Origin: Tetrahymena elliotti 4EA | Taxonomy: Eukaryota > Ciliophora > Oligohymenophorea > Hymenostomatida > Tetrahymenidae | Length of the DNA: 64,000 nucleotides | Assembly (NCBI GenBank): GCA_000231825.2 | Contig: AFXF02001864.1 | Coordinates: 1 to 64,000, forward strand | Direction of reading: 5' to 3' | Part shown: positions 11,860 through 26,638 of the stretch, piece after piece | How the letters are laid out: every line of letters begins with the position of its first letter | Position numbering within the stretch: the first letter of the stretch is position 1 | Notes under the pieces: generated by a model | Databases searched by the model: none | Told to the model about the DNA's origin: nothing | Seen by the model: the letters and a program-made list of their open reading frames with translations, nothing else | Position numbers and translations under genes: made by a program

Positions 11860-14800
11860 ACCAATCTTTAAGCTTTCCATAATTTTCTCTTCAAATTTTA
11901 TTTATCTTTATAATCTAGTTTTCTAAATATTAAATTAAAGAAACTGAATAAATAAAGGTTAATATGATTAGATAAAGAAATATAAAATGTGTAAATAACT
12001 AAATAAGCTTTTCATTTTTAAAATTAACAATTTTCTTTGTTATAAATTCATAATTAATATTAAAACACTATATTTTACTATAATCTAAGAGCCAAAAATT
12101 TCAGATTAGAGTATTTTGCTAATCCAGATGCAATTTCTTAAACTCCGATTTGATCAATATTATTTTCCCTTTAAAAAATTTAAAAAATGTATAACTTAAA
12201 GAAAAATCTAAAGAAATACAAGAAATAGTTGAAATTTAATTTGTATAAAATTAACAGAGAAATAATAAATACTAATTAAATAAATTCATGAATAAGCTAA
12301 ATGTTTCATTAGTCTAAAATTCATCACTAATATTTAACTACTATTTTTACCTAAGTTCTAGAGTCAATGATTAAAGATTAGAGTATTTTAATAACTCATT
12401 TACTAATTACTTAGACCCCAACTTACTAATATTATTACCACTTAAAAAATTGTTAAAAATTAATAGAATAAATTAATATAATAGAATGAGAAAAAAAATA
12501 AAAGAAAAATTCAATGATAAAATAGTTTTATATAAATAAATAAAAGCGCTGTTTTTACCATAAATTGACATTTAAAGCTTATAGATTAGAGCATTTAGAT
12601 AGATCAGATCCCAATTCTTATACTCCCTTATCTTAAATATTATTTTTGCTTTTTAATATTGAAAGAACATAAATTAATTAAACTAAGAAACATTTAAAGA
12701 ATGTGAAAAAATAAAATAAATAATTAAGAGGTTAATAATGAATTAATCAAGCTAGTTATTCACAAACTAATTCAAATTTTATTTTTACCAAAGATTAAGA
12801 GTCAAATTTTTCAGATTCAGAGATTTTGCTAACCCAAATGCCAATTTTTATGCTCCCATTTCAAGAATACTATTTCCCCTTTTAAAAATTATAAAATATA
12901 AAAACAAGCAGATAAATACATATTTAAAGGACTAAAAAAAGATATTGATTTTCTTTGAAAACAACAAAAAAGAATTAATGAGTAATCAAATCAGCTTTTC
13001 TTAAATGTTCATAACAAATACTCCAATAATATGTTTACCATAAGTTAAGAGTCAAATTTTATAGATTAGAGCACTATGATAATCCAGATCCCAATTTTTA
13101 TGCTCCTAGGCTGCCGATGTTATTCTAACTTTTAAGAAATAGTAAAAAATAATCATGTAAAAATAAATAAAATATTAATTTGAAAATATTCGAAAAATAA
13201 AAAAATAAGAATTAAATTTAAATATAAAATATTATCAATTAATTAATTAGAAAATTAACAAATTAATCTAAATATAACTCCTAAATTAATTGTAATTCAC
13301 TAAAAAATTCATTATTATTTTTTTACTTTAAGTCAAGAGTCAAAGTTTAAAGATTTGAATATTTTGCCAAACCATATCCAAGCTCTTATGCCCCAATTTC
13401 GCCAATATTATTTCCCCTAGGAAAAGATTTAAAGAATTAAATTAAAAAATTTGAATGCAATTTTAAAAAAATTAATAAAATTCATTAGCAAATTATCAAA
13501 ATAATTAAAAATAGTTAGTCATTTTTGAATAAATGGATTAAATTAATAACCAAACAAAATTTTTACCAGAAATCTAGAGTTAAATTCTAGAGATTACAAC
13601 ATTTAGATATCATTTATGCTAATTCTTAGGCTCCTATATCACCAATATTATTATAACTTTAAAATAAAATAGGAAAAATATAAATTCATTCAGAAAGTAT
13701 TTTAAGCAAAATGATACTAAATTTTATTTAAAATTCTTTTGAGCATTATTATTTAAAAACTTTTTTATTGAAAAATTATGAATTAAAATTGAAGATTTAT
13801 TTACGAAAGGCCTAGAATCAAAGTTTAAAGATTAGAGCACCTTGATAACCCTATTGCTAATTTTTATGAGCATATGTCATCAATATTATTGTAACTTTTC
13901 AAAATAAAAAAATATTCAAAAATGCTAAGATGCTAGCTAATTTAATCTAAAAAAATTAAAAATAAATATTGAATGCTAATATATATAACTCCATATCTGA
14001 TTACCCACAGTTGCAATAATTAGATTCTACTTTAAAGATAGGAAGTTAAATAAGGAATAAAAAAGATAATATTAAAATAAATTAATATTAGTTTTTCATA
14101 AATAATGCTTATAACTATTTTTTTACGTGAGGTTTAGATCCAAAGTTTAGAGATTAGGGATTTTTTCTAACCCAGACGCTAATTCTTAAACCGCCAAACC
14201 CACTTTGTTTTTACTTTTAAAAAATATAAAAAAACAAAAATCAAATTAAAATTTCTTAAAAGTTAAAATAAAAACACAAATTTTTTTAAAAATAATAAAT
14301 GAAAGCTCATTAATTATATGGAAATCTTTCACTTATTCCTAAATTTTTAGTAGCTATTTTAAAAACAACTTTTACTTCAGGTTGAGATTTAAATTTTAGA
14401 TATTAGAGCATTTTGATAAACCTGATGCTAATAATTATGCTCCTACTTCAGATATATCATTCCATCTTATAAAAAATATAAAAACATTAAAATTGAATGA
14501 AAAAGTAATGTAAAAATTTTATTTTAAAACGAAAAGAGTAAAAAAATTAATGAGTTGACAATTAAGTAAACTAAGCTATTTATTTATTAGTTAATGAATT
14601 TATTTATCAGCATGTCTTTATTTTTAATTTAATCACTAATTTTACCTCAGGTTGAGAGTCAAATTTTAGAGATTAGAGCATTTTGATAACCCAAATCCCA
14701 ATCTTTATGCCCCCCATTTGTCGATATGATTTCGTCTTTTAAAATATGATAAAAATAAGAAATAAATTAAAACTTAAAGAAAAAGAAAAAGTCAATAAAT

Positions 14801-16109
14801 ATTTATTTAATTTGCTCATAATTAATTAATTATCAGTCAACAATTAATTATTTCAAATTAAAACTTCATAAATCAATGATTCCTTTTATTCAAAAACTAA
14901 TTATTAATAATCAAACATTATTTTTACTAGAGGTCAAGATTTAAGGTATGGAGATTAGAGCATTTAGTCAACCCAGATGCCAATTTTTTTACTCCCATGT
15001 CATCAATCTTATTTTAGCTTTTAACAAAATATAAATAGAATAAAGAATGAGGAAAAATAAAAATGTGAATTTAACAAGAAAATAATAGATAGAAAATTAA
15101 TGAAAAGATAGATAGTCAAATAAATTCAAATTATTTGTCAAGCATGAATTATTTATTAATTTGTTCACGATTTCATAATATTAATTATTTACCTTTAATC
15201 AATCTCCAGAATTTAAAATGAAGATAAATTTGAATTGAGTAACTTTTAATTTAAAAATATTAAAATTCATTCCTCATATAAGATAATAGAAATACATCAC
15301 TGAGATTGATAAAACTCATTTTGTTCTAAACTGTCGTTTAATTATTTTCCTTCATTTTTTATCAATAAAGTTGGATTAATTAATTACAAATTAAAAAAAA
15401 GATTAGGAAATCAATTGCTTCAGAATTAAAAAATACTTACTATTTCAAGAGAAAATTATAATAACATTAAAATAAAAAATATCTAAAATATTAAATTTTA
15501 AAATTATTTAATAATTGCAAAATCCTTAAAGAAATCCTAAATATTATTTCCTTTTTTTAATTTTTATGAAATTTTAGAATTTTTTTATTTTAATACAAAT
15601 AAATAATCTAAAAATAGATTGAAATACTCAAAAATATCCAAAAGAGATGATATAGCTTTACCATTTAAGATAATTTTCTTCTACATCTAAAGTATGCACA
15701 ACTATATTTAGTTAGTATCTAATGTAAAATCCCTTTTAAAGCAAATGGAATTTGAACTAAAAACATTTATAAATTTTAATTATAACTTTTAATGGATTGC
15801 CTTAATAATAATTAAACCATTATCATTTAATTGTATAAATATAGTTTTTTTAACTATCAAAAGTAATTATAAAATAAAAGTTAGAAACACCAAATTGAAT
15901 ATTTTCTTTCTATTTATTTTATTATGTAATAATTCTTCAAACATTTTCTGGCCTTGTATTAACACTGTAAATATTATAGCAGCTTTACGATTTTCACTTG
16001 CTAGTAATAAAAAAAATTTAGAATTACCAAACTTCTTATAAAAGATTTGTTTATCCTCAAAAAATTTAATTTTTTTCAAAATCAAAAGATTATTCTTAGG
16101 AAACATCAT
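11844..16109 (-). CDS. Leucine-rich-repeat protein, one 90-nt exon per repeat
   Basis: Twelve intact LRR exons lie between 12079 and 15017. Each encodes a 30-residue repeat of the form xNNIGxxGAQxLAxGLSK followed by CSNLQxLTLxL. I followed all of them on the minus strand: none has an in-frame TGA, and each starts with one base completing the previous codon and ends with two (phase 2 to 2). Introns of about 150-230 nt separate them. The C-terminal exon reads KLDYKDKQNLKRKLWK then AQRLVQLIN and TGA (11844-11846), basic like other ciliate LRR tails. Upstream, an exon ending ILEIDQR (about 15193-15245) joins in phase to a frame starting ATG 16107-16109 through a GTAAGT donor near 15442. That N-terminal part is the least certain. 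The fold resembles RNI-like LRRs; partner unknown. Confidence 0.75.
12079..15017 (-). repeat. Tandem array of 12 LRR exons with their introns, period 235-320 bp
   Basis: Exon cores (minus strand) begin near 12079, 12350, 12550, 12785, 13040, 13327, 13567, 13803, 14124, 14378, 14645 and 14928. The first and last are exactly 90 nt (12079-12168 and 14928-15017). Exons are well conserved between copies while the introns share only base composition and splice ends. This is what selection on the encoded repeat would leave after old tandem duplication. Confidence 0.85.
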
Positions 16110-16255
16110 GCGAAATTTAATTTTATTTTAAACAATTTTAACTTTTCCATAAAAATTAGAAAATATTTTTAAGAAAGAATCCAGAAATTAATATCAGCAC
16201 TAAAATAAAAAAATGAATATATACTTATATTAAAAGAAGTAGATTGTTTAATCTG

Positions 16256-16378
16256 ATGGCACCTCTTGTTTATGATAGATAAATTTACTGGTTGTTTTTC
16301 GTTCTTATATTTGTAGCTACAATTGTGGTAGTAATTTTCATAAAAATAATATACAGAAAAAAATCCAGAAAATCATGA
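16256..16378 (+). CDS. Possible 40-aa single-pass membrane peptide
   Basis: Starts MAPLVYDRQIYWLFF, continues as a hydrophobic stretch (VLIFVATIVVVIFIKII) and ends in a basic tail RKKSRKS before TGA 16376-16378. The sharp polar, hydrophobic, basic layout resembles a genuine type of small membrane protein rather than random A/T translation, and it uses Ala, Val, Trp and Pro codons that are rare in noncoding DNA here. The length is too short for proof. Function unknown. Confidence 0.4.
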
Positions 16379-16988
16379 GTTATTTAGATAACACTTTTAA
16401 CAAAAAGAAAGTAATAAACATAAAATAGTTGAAATTCTCTAAAATCTTTATAATGTGAGTAAATATTTTTGTTTTTTTTTATTCTATTGAAACTATGTTG
16501 CAAAAATTTATAAAGTTAGAAAATTTTTATTATTTAATTTTTTATTTATTAATGAGCTATGGAATATCTAATCATTTTTTCTATATTTTCTTCTAATCTT
16601 CAAGAATATATTTTAGAAGACTAAAAACTAACCTAATATAAATACTGTTTAAATTAAATAATTTGATTGTATTGTATTGTTCACAATTAATTTCATAGCT
16701 TAGAATAATTCTTCAATTAATTAATTATTAATTTATATTAAATAAGTTTATTGAAGAAAGAGTTAATCAAACCAAAATTATTTCTATTCTTTACCTTTTT
16801 TAACTAATATTTTATTAGTTTATTGATTTAATTTCTTCTAATTTATCATTTTTCGAAGATAAAATTTGTTCGGTATTTTAAATAAATTGATTTACCTACT
16901 TACTTTTGAAAACATTCTACATGATAAATATATGATATATGAGAAATATTCATTTGAAATATTTAACAGTTACTTATATTTCAGAAAA
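16379..16988. other. Spacer upstream of the tRNA gene
   Basis: AT-rich sequence between the candidate small ORF and tRNA-Cys. No coding pattern on either strand. An apparent frame at 16866-17135 runs straight through the tRNA and is an artefact. Confidence 0.5.
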
Positions 16989-17060
16989 GGGGCTTTAGCT
17001 CAGTGGCAGAGCGGAGGACTGCAAATCCTTAGGTCGCCGGTTCAATCCTGGCAGGTCCCT
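16989..17060 (+). tRNA. tRNA-Cys (anticodon GCA)
   Basis: A 72-nt cloverleaf with no intron. The acceptor stem GGGGCTT pairs with AGGTCCC with two G-T pairs. The D arm carries TAGCTCAGTGG (A box). The anticodon stem GAGGA/TCCTT encloses loop CTGCAAA with anticodon GCA. The T arm contains GGTTCAATCC (B box). The discriminator base is T, as expected for eukaryotic tRNA-Cys. CCA is not encoded. Confidence 0.95.
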
Positions 17061-17061
17061 G

Positions 17062-17069
17062 TTTTTTTT
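17062..17069 (+). terminator. RNA polymerase III oligo-T terminator
   Basis: A run of eight T residues starts two bases after the tRNA 3' end, the usual Pol III stop. The adjoining sequence then becomes A-rich. Confidence 0.75.
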
Positions 17070-17367
17070 ATTGAAAAAAAAATTAAAAAGAAAAGATGTA
17101 TGAAGGAAGTTAAACATTTTAAAAAAAGAAAGTAAAAAAAATAGATGAAATAAAAATTGAATATAATTTTATAAAAATAGAAGAAATTCTACAATTCGGT
17201 TTATATTATTATTCCACATTTTTTATTAATAATTAATTCAAATAAATCTTTATTGCCTTTTTTCAAAATTTTTATACTGATAAAAATTTTAAATCTTTAA
17301 ATTCTTAATAATTAATTAATTGTATATAACAAAAAATAATTTAATAGTTAATTTTAATACAAAATAA

Positions 17368-18246
17368 ATGAGCGAAATTGTATAATAAAAGTCAGAAAGT
17401 TAAGCAGAATAGCTTTTAAAAACATAAAAAATTAAAAAGTCTCCATCTAAATTATTAGTTTTTGATGCAACCTTGGCAAAGAGTGAATTTGTTTAGCAAA
17501 TCAAAGTGAAGAGCACTAAAAATTCTTTTCATACTGGATAAAAGCTCTAATTATAGGAAGTGGAAGGAAAAATTCTTTTAAATGTTTAAAAGTGCCCACA
17601 TTTTACTTTACCCTGCATTGAATATACATTAGAGAGAGAGGTATTATCAGAATTCCTAAAGCAATATGATGCTAAATTTTCAGAAGATTTGTTAGAAGAA
17701 ATTTTGGAAGTAGGCAAAAAATTAACTATTCTTGATAAATATGAAATAGAATTGGATTATGTTAATATGATTAGGGAAGATTTCTTTATTATTAGATACT
17801 CTTCTACAGAGTAATTTCTTCATTTGTTATATTATAAAGTTATTTTTTTAAATTATTTTATAAAAAGACATTTAACTGAACCAGGCTAAGTCGCTGAAGA
17901 ACCTTTTAAAGAATTAATTTAATAATATAAAGAAACCTTCAAGACTGATTCTAAATTCTTAGAACATATCTTTTTAAATTCATTGAAAGATATAGAAACA
18001 AGTGAAAGATTATTATAAATAATTAAAACTCATGGAGATGATGGTACCAACCAAGAGTAATCTAAGTAATAATAAATGATGGATAAACTTAATTTAATTG
18101 ATTTTGTAGGTGAGAAAATGCTCCATCTTCCTGTCTATAAAAAAGATACTGGATTCTTTAATTATTCATAATATCAAGTTCTCAACTTAGAAACTCAAAA
18201 GCTCTCTGAGCCTATTTAAGTTGAAAAGATCAATTACAAAATCTGA
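17368..18246 (+). CDS. Unknown 273-aa protein
   Basis: Two exons (17368-17810 and 17868-18246) with one 57-nt intron, 822 nt in total, stop TGA 18244-18246. The N-terminus is Lys/Gln/Ser-rich (about residues 1-30). The centre (KCPHFTLPCIEYTLERE) is followed by an acidic helical part (SEDLLEEILEVGKKLT) and EIELDYVNMIREDFFIIRY, which looks like a folded globular domain. No signal peptide or TM segment. I do not recognise a family. The next gene on the same strand starts 1.1 kb away. Confidence 0.75.
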
Positions 18247-19344
18247 ATATTAATTTGTATTTTATCTATTTTTAAATCTTGCTATACTATGATAATACAT
18301 CTTTTTAATTCTTAAATAGTTACTAAAAGTAAAATAAAAAGATTAATTAATTAAAAGAGTCACTTTCTCATTATTCCTCATTTAAATGAAATGTATTATT
18401 GTTTAATTTTTTTGTTTCTATTTATTGATTTAAAAATGTCAGGATGATTAAATTAATATTTTGCATTTTTTGGAAAATAATAAAATAAATTTAAATGATA
18501 GGCTATTAAGGTTTGATAATTTACCATCTAATTTTAATTCTTAAAGAGTTTATAAAGATCACAGTAATTCATTTATTTTAAATAGAAATAATTTATTCAT
18601 AGTCCTAATAATCCTAAAGAACTCAACAACAAACATATTTTATTTTTAGTTTAATTTTACTTTTTTTATTACTTTTTCAATTGATAAATGATTTTGTCTT
18701 ATTTAGAAATATTTTTTAATTGAGATTCATCATTTTAAAATTCTAAAATAAAATTAAATATTAATAAAAATGTTAATTGATTTGAATTTCATGTTTAATT
18801 CTTTGTTGAGAACTTAACTGCTTTGATTCTTAAAAATTCTTTTTTAGATAGTATATATTTTGTTTATCTCTCTCATTGACTCATACCATTAATTCAAACA
18901 TTTTCATCAATTTCAAAATACTTTAAAAATATAAAAAAAAGATACTTTAATTTGAACAAAAAATATTAAATAGAAAAATAAATTTTATTTTAAAAGGTTA
19001 GAAATTCTAAACCTCTTTTTAAATAAAAAATATATACTATGTGATGTGAATTAACCTAATTATGGTTAACTTAATCTTAAACTTTTTGATTTGAAATCTA
19101 CTTCTGAAGAAAGAATTAGAAAAGCCATTTTCTCTTGTAAAATAATACTTGATAATTCATCAGCAAATTTCTATTTTTGCTCATTTTTTGAAATGCACTG
19201 TTTTTTTATGAATGAATTATTATAAAAATTGATAATAAAGATTATTTTGCTTGTCAGTATAAATCTTAATTTTTGGTTGAGACTGATTGATTGTGTTTTT
19301 ATAAAGAAAATCTACTGCAACAAACAAACAAATAAATATTTTAG
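18247..19344. other. Intergenic, nothing recognised
   Basis: About 1.1 kb of AT-rich sequence between two plus-strand genes. The last ~40 bases before the next ATG are rich in A and C (caaacaaacaaataaat), the usual leader composition in this window. Nothing else supported. Confidence 0.5.
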
Positions 19345-21475
19345 ATGAGTTCTTTAAATTCATCACTCAAAAAATAAAAAGAGTAAGCTAATAAAACTTC
19401 TAAAAAATTGCCTAGAATTAACAATTCTTTAGCAAGTTTAAAATCTCTCTCTCAACTTTGGATTGTGTCTTAAGATGTTTCAAGTGTGATTCCAAATAAT
19501 TTGAATGAATCAATAAATGTTTACATGAATAAGGGATAGAAATAAGACTCTGGATTTGATAATTTTATATTTCAAGATAATTTTACAAAAAAGAAAATAA
19601 CTTACGCTGATTTAAAAAGCGAGGCTAGCTAAAGACTTGCTTAATCATCAAACAATATAAGTAAAGATTATAAATATCATCATAAATGTTAATTATCTTA
19701 GTAAAATAAAACTATACTCTAGATATGCATAAGTTTCATTTGCTTTAAAAAATGTTTTTATCTTATAAATAACTCAAGAGAAAATAATTATTTTTTTGGA
19801 TAGATTTGCTTATTAAAATGATTATTTAATTTTGTTTTGAATAATTTATATTTGTTTAAATAGCAAAGAGTGTTCATTCTTTAAATGAAGGTGCAAATCT
19901 AAGTTCTTTTCATCTAAATAATATTAGTTAAAATTTAAGTAATATTAATGAAACTATGCCGCATAATGCTTCTAATGTAAGTAAACTAAATTTGAGTGCT
20001 ATCAATCCTAAAGCAAACAATTAAAGTCTAGACTTCCAAAGAGTAAACAAATAAACATACATAAAAGCAATACCATAATTTTAAAATTAAAATAATAAAA
20101 AGGAAATGAAAAACTCGATAAAGTAATTCAGTGACTATGCTATTATTTTAAAATCATCAGAATAATAAGTGAAAACTTTAGTAAAACAACAATTATAAAA
20201 ATATGAAAGTGAGTTTAATTCTCGATAACCTAATTTCAATTCTAAAAGACTTGATTATATTGATGTAATTAAATTTGATTCTTATTAAATCATTATATTT
20301 ATTCTAATATAAAAAGGCTTAAAGAGACATTTTAAGAATAGAAAAAAACTCTTTGCATTCACTGCTTAATGATGATAATTTTAAATTTAATCCTAAACTG
20401 CATAAGATGAATTTTGTTACTCTATGTTAAATGAGTCCTGATGACCGTTCCAAGATTGAAGATTATTTCAAAGAAAGCTTAAGTAAGTTTTTAATATTAG
20501 ATTATTAAAGTCTTTTTTTTTTTTGAGTAAAATCATGTTTATTAATATGTAGAGTAAGATCCAAAGTAAGAATAGATGACTGCTAGAAAAGAAGAAGAAA
20601 ATTAAAAATATGAAAGCTATGCTGATTTACTGATACCAGAAAATGAAACTGACCAAAAATAAAATCAGAATTAAAAAGAAAAAAAGAAAAAATTTAATTT
20701 CAATGAGGCATTTGATCCTTTCAAGCCTAAAAAAATTCTTAAAAATTATAAAAAGAAAAAGTAGGTTTTTGATTTGTTTTAAGAATAAAACCATGAGTTA
20801 ACTTTAGCAGACAAAGTAGATTTGATCAAAGAGAATCTAAAAGAAAATGTGATTCTTAAATTAAAACAGTAATACAGCATTAAAAATAGTCATTTGATTG
20901 TCCCTCCTCTTGAGTATCTGTCATTTAAAGACTTGGATGTAGACAGAAATATTATTGTACTTAAATATTTAAATGAAGAGAAAGCTAAGCTTGCTAAAAA
21001 TCTTTAAGAAAATTAAGAAATAAATGAAAAAATAGATATTTAAGATAAATTACCTCCTATTAAAAACTAGTTCTCTACTTTTAGCTCATAAGAAAAAACT
21101 CCACAACAATAAAACTCCAACAAAATAAATAAAAAATAATCTGAAAAACCCATCCATTCCTATGCCTATTTAGATGACTAACCAGAAGGCATACAACTAT
21201 AAGAACTACCAGAATAAGAAGCTTTAAAACCCTTCTATGAAATGACTGAAAATAAAACAGATGAGCAAGTAAATTCTACATCCAAAAATTATTTTTTCAA
21301 TTATTTTCCTGCATTCTTTTTACTTTGGTTTAATTTGAAAACAAAATCATTTTCAAGAAAGTAAATTTTAACTCAAAAATGCTATTCAAAGTTATTTTAT
21401 TAAACCAAAAAAATATTAAAACAATTGATTGTTATTTCGAACAAATTAAAATATTCCTTTGCAATTGAAAAATGA
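19345..21475 (+). CDS. Unknown 610-aa Gln/Lys/Asn-rich protein
   Basis: Four exons: 19345-19687, 19864-20264, 20317-20482 and 20553-21475. Splicing keeps frame and sums to 1833 nt; TGA is at 21473-21475. The first third is Ser/Asn-rich and probably disordered (KKLPRINNSLASLKSLSQL). The third exon has a better conserved look (LCQMSPDDRSKIEDYFKE). The last exon is Lys-rich (QNQKEKKKKFNFNEAFDPF, FKPKKILKNYKKKKQ) with an acidic helical part (KYLNEEKAKLAKNL). Without the 52-nt intron at 20265-20316 the frame hits TGA, which supports the model. The last ~70 codons, after the Asn/Ser-rich segment, are less convincing and could contain another intron. No family recognised. Confidence 0.7.
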
Positions 21476-21761
21476 GGGTTATGTTTGTTAGAAATGGTAT
21501 TCTTATTTCTAAATAAAATTTGATGTTTTATGCAATCGATATAGTACTATTTAATCATCTCTTAATAGAAAGAAAGAGTGCCATCTAATCATCCCTTAAT
21601 CAAAAAGGCACCATTTAATCATCCTTCTTATTTTTATCCTTTGATTTATTAAATATAAATTAAATAAATTTTATTAATATGATATTGATTATTTAAAAAT
21701 CTTATTGAGTTTATTTCTAATTAGTTTTTTTTTAAAATCTAATTAAATGTAATATTAGATT
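21476..21761. other. Spacer with a short degenerate triplicate
   Basis: Around 21546-21630 the phrase TTTAATCATC or TCTAATCATCCCTTAA occurs three times at spacings of about 35-45 bases, each with an A-rich stretch before it. It is too short and degenerate to call a functional element. Confidence 0.4.
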
Positions 21762-22358
21762 ATGGGAGAATAAAATAAATAACTAGAAGAGCTAAAATAA
21801 AGATTTAAGAGTAAAAAAATTACAGAGGAAGAATAGTTGTTTTGTAGAAGACTTGAAGAAAATGATTTAATAGAAATTGAATTTTTACTAAATAGGAATC
21901 CTGATTTGATTAATACTGTTGATAAAGTATTTTATTAATTCATTACATTAATAGTTAAATCAATTATTTTAATCTTATCAAATTAGGAAGGAGATGCAGT
22001 GCTTCATATTGCTAGTAGAAAATGTAATTTAAAAGTTATCAATTTCTTGCTGCAAAAAGGAGCTAACTTACATGCACTTAATTCTGTAAAAAGATTAATT
22101 TATTTTATTACTTTAAGTTTGTTACCAATAATTTTTTTAAAAGAATAATAAGACTCCCATTGAAGTTTGCAGATTAATTAAAAGAAAAAAATTGGAATAT
22201 GTAAGACTTTTTCACTTTTTGGAACGTTTTCCTTATTTTTTTATTTCTAAAAGTTCTTCGAAAATTATCTTGAAGAAATCGAATTATAAAAGAAATGGAG
22301 AAGCTCTAAATAGCTACTTGAAAGGAATAGTAGCACTGTTATGACTCCTATTTAATGA
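21762..22358 (+). CDS. Small ankyrin-repeat protein, 141 aa
   Basis: Four exons (21762-21926, 21987-22085, 22144-22200, 22254-22358) totalling 426 nt; TGA at 22356-22358. After a charged N-terminus (residues 1-30) come ankyrin-like helices: FLLNRNPDLINTVDKEGDAV, then LHIASRKCNLKVINFLLQKG and ANLHALNSNNKTPIEVCRLI. The patterns xGDAxLHIA and LLxKGANLHALN are ankyrin consensus, giving about two to three repeats. Ankyrin repeats bind partner proteins. The short C-terminal tail is basic and Ser-rich. Each intron follows a complete codon (phase 0). Confidence 0.8.
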
Positions 22359-24098
22359 ACATAAAATAATTAAATATATGGACCATATAAATAGATAAAT
22401 AAAATTAAGAAGAGCATACCCACCCACAAAATTAATAAATTTAATAAAAAAATTAATTTACTAATGAATTATCAGTCCATCTTTCTTTTTCAATTAAAAT
22501 GAATTGAAATAGCTTAAATTAATAAATAAAATAACTATTATATAAACAAATTGCTTAGTTATTTCTCATAACTTCATAAATATCTAATAATATTTTAATG
22601 TAAATAATACTTTTCTTTTATTTTTTATGAGTATTTTAAATTAAACCTTAAATTAAGTCTAAAACTCAAAATAAATTCTTTTTAAGCGAAATAAATTTTA
22701 ATAATTTAATAAAATACAATAAATCATAAAGATTTCTGATAATAATTTGTTAAATAAATTCAATATTAACTTTTTTGTCATAGTTTGTTAGATTGTGGAT
22801 ATAAACTGAATATTTCATATGGATTAAAGAAATTAGAAGATGTATTTATTGTGATAATAAATATGTAATTTTAAAAATTATCACACAAAAAAATTAAATT
22901 TAATCCATATTTCTTTCTAAATAACAAAATTTAAAGTAACAAATAATATTACTTTGAAGCTTTAAAATAACATAGTTATTTCTTCTGACATAATAATTAT
23001 TTTCTAATATTTCAATGTAAATAATACATTTCTTTTTTATTTTATGAGTATTTTAGAATAAAGGTTGGCATCTTTAAAAATTAAAATAAAAATAAATTCT
23101 AAGTTAAGCCAAAACAATTTTAATAACTCATTCAAATACAATCAAATATAAATAATAAATAGAGATTTCTGATAAGAGTCATTTAATTTATTCAGATATT
23201 AACTTTTTTATCTCAGCTTGCTGGATTATTAATATTATGTTGATCACTATTTAAGGATTAAAATATAAAGAAGATATTTTCTGCAATATTTTAAGAATGC
23301 TATTTATTTGAGAGGTAATGATAGAATAAATAAATAAATTAATCACCTTTATTTCTTTTTGATTAGTTTTAAATAAATAATTTAAAGTAATAAATAAAAC
23401 AAAAATAGCGAACAGCATAGTTATTTCTTGGAACTGAATAAATATCTTATCATATTCTAATCTAAACAACACTTTTCTTTTATTTCTTATAAGTATTTTG
23501 AATTAAATGTGGAATATACACAATCACTATAATAAATCAATATAAAGCCCGATAATGTTAAAAACTCATTTTAATAGATAAAAACATAAAGATTTCTAAA
23601 TAAATAGTAGATTCAATTAGATATTAAATCGAAATCTTAGTTTGCTGGATTGTGTATATTATGTTGATGATTATTTTTATATTCAAGAAAATAGAAGAGA
23701 TATTTTTTTGTAATATTTTAGGGATAGTACATTTAATATTAGAAATAGTTATGAAATAAATAATTTAAAGATATTTAAATTTTAATACAACAAAATGATT
23801 AATAGAAAACGGTTGGAATTGCGTATTATTATAAAGCCGCTAAGTAGAGTATATTATATATATGAATAAGTACTCTTTATTTATTGCTTATGTATTTAAT
23901 TATTTACAATATCATATTACTACTTAGCTGATTAATTAAATACCTACTTTACTGTCCTACCCACCAGTAGAAAAGAAAGATTCTCCATTCTTGATTCTAT
24001 AAAAAATTTATTAAAATAATAAAATCTTTAATCTTTTTCTATACAAAAGATACATTTAAAAAAATTATAGCAAAATATTAACAAATAAACAAACATAA
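22359..24098. other. Noncoding stretch carrying a triplicated repeat
   Basis: Between the ankyrin-like gene and GPI. Most of it is the ~430-bp tandem repeat annotated separately. The last ~250 bases carry an inverted repeat (GCTAAGTAG near 23840, its exact complement CTACTTAGC near 23922) and an A-rich leader just before the GPI start codon. A minus-strand frame at 23251-23472 falls inside one repeat copy and is not shared by the others. Confidence 0.5.
22545..23760. repeat. Three degenerate tandem copies of a ~430-bp unit
   Basis: Each copy begins with TAGTTATTTCT (near 22556, 22974, 23420), followed within ~60 bases by AATGTAAATAATAC or a variant and TTTTCTTTTATTTTTTATGA, then AGTATTTT. 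Later comes GATTTCT, a block AGATATTAACTTTTTT, and (T)AGTTTGCTGGATTGT(G), then GAAGATATTT and TAATATTTTA. The second and third copies resemble each other most. No shared open frame, so it looks noncoding. Confidence 0.7.

Positions 24099-26638
<2,540 letters not shown>

Noticed and set aside
12079..15017. Array first considered as a CRISPR-like or satellite repeat
   Set aside because: The repeated blocks translate on the minus strand into leucine-rich repeats bounded by splice sites; spacers are introns of variable length.
16866..17135. 89-codon plus-strand frame
   Set aside because: It reads straight through the tRNA-Cys gene; the conserved-looking middle is tRNA sequence, not protein.
23251..23472. 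73-codon minus-strand frame
   Set aside because: Lies inside one copy of the ~430-bp repeat; the other copies do not keep the frame.
23836..23930. Inverted repeat GCTAAGTAG ... CTACTTAGC as a possible transposon end
   Set aside because: Arms are only nine bases, there is no target-site duplication and no transposase nearby.
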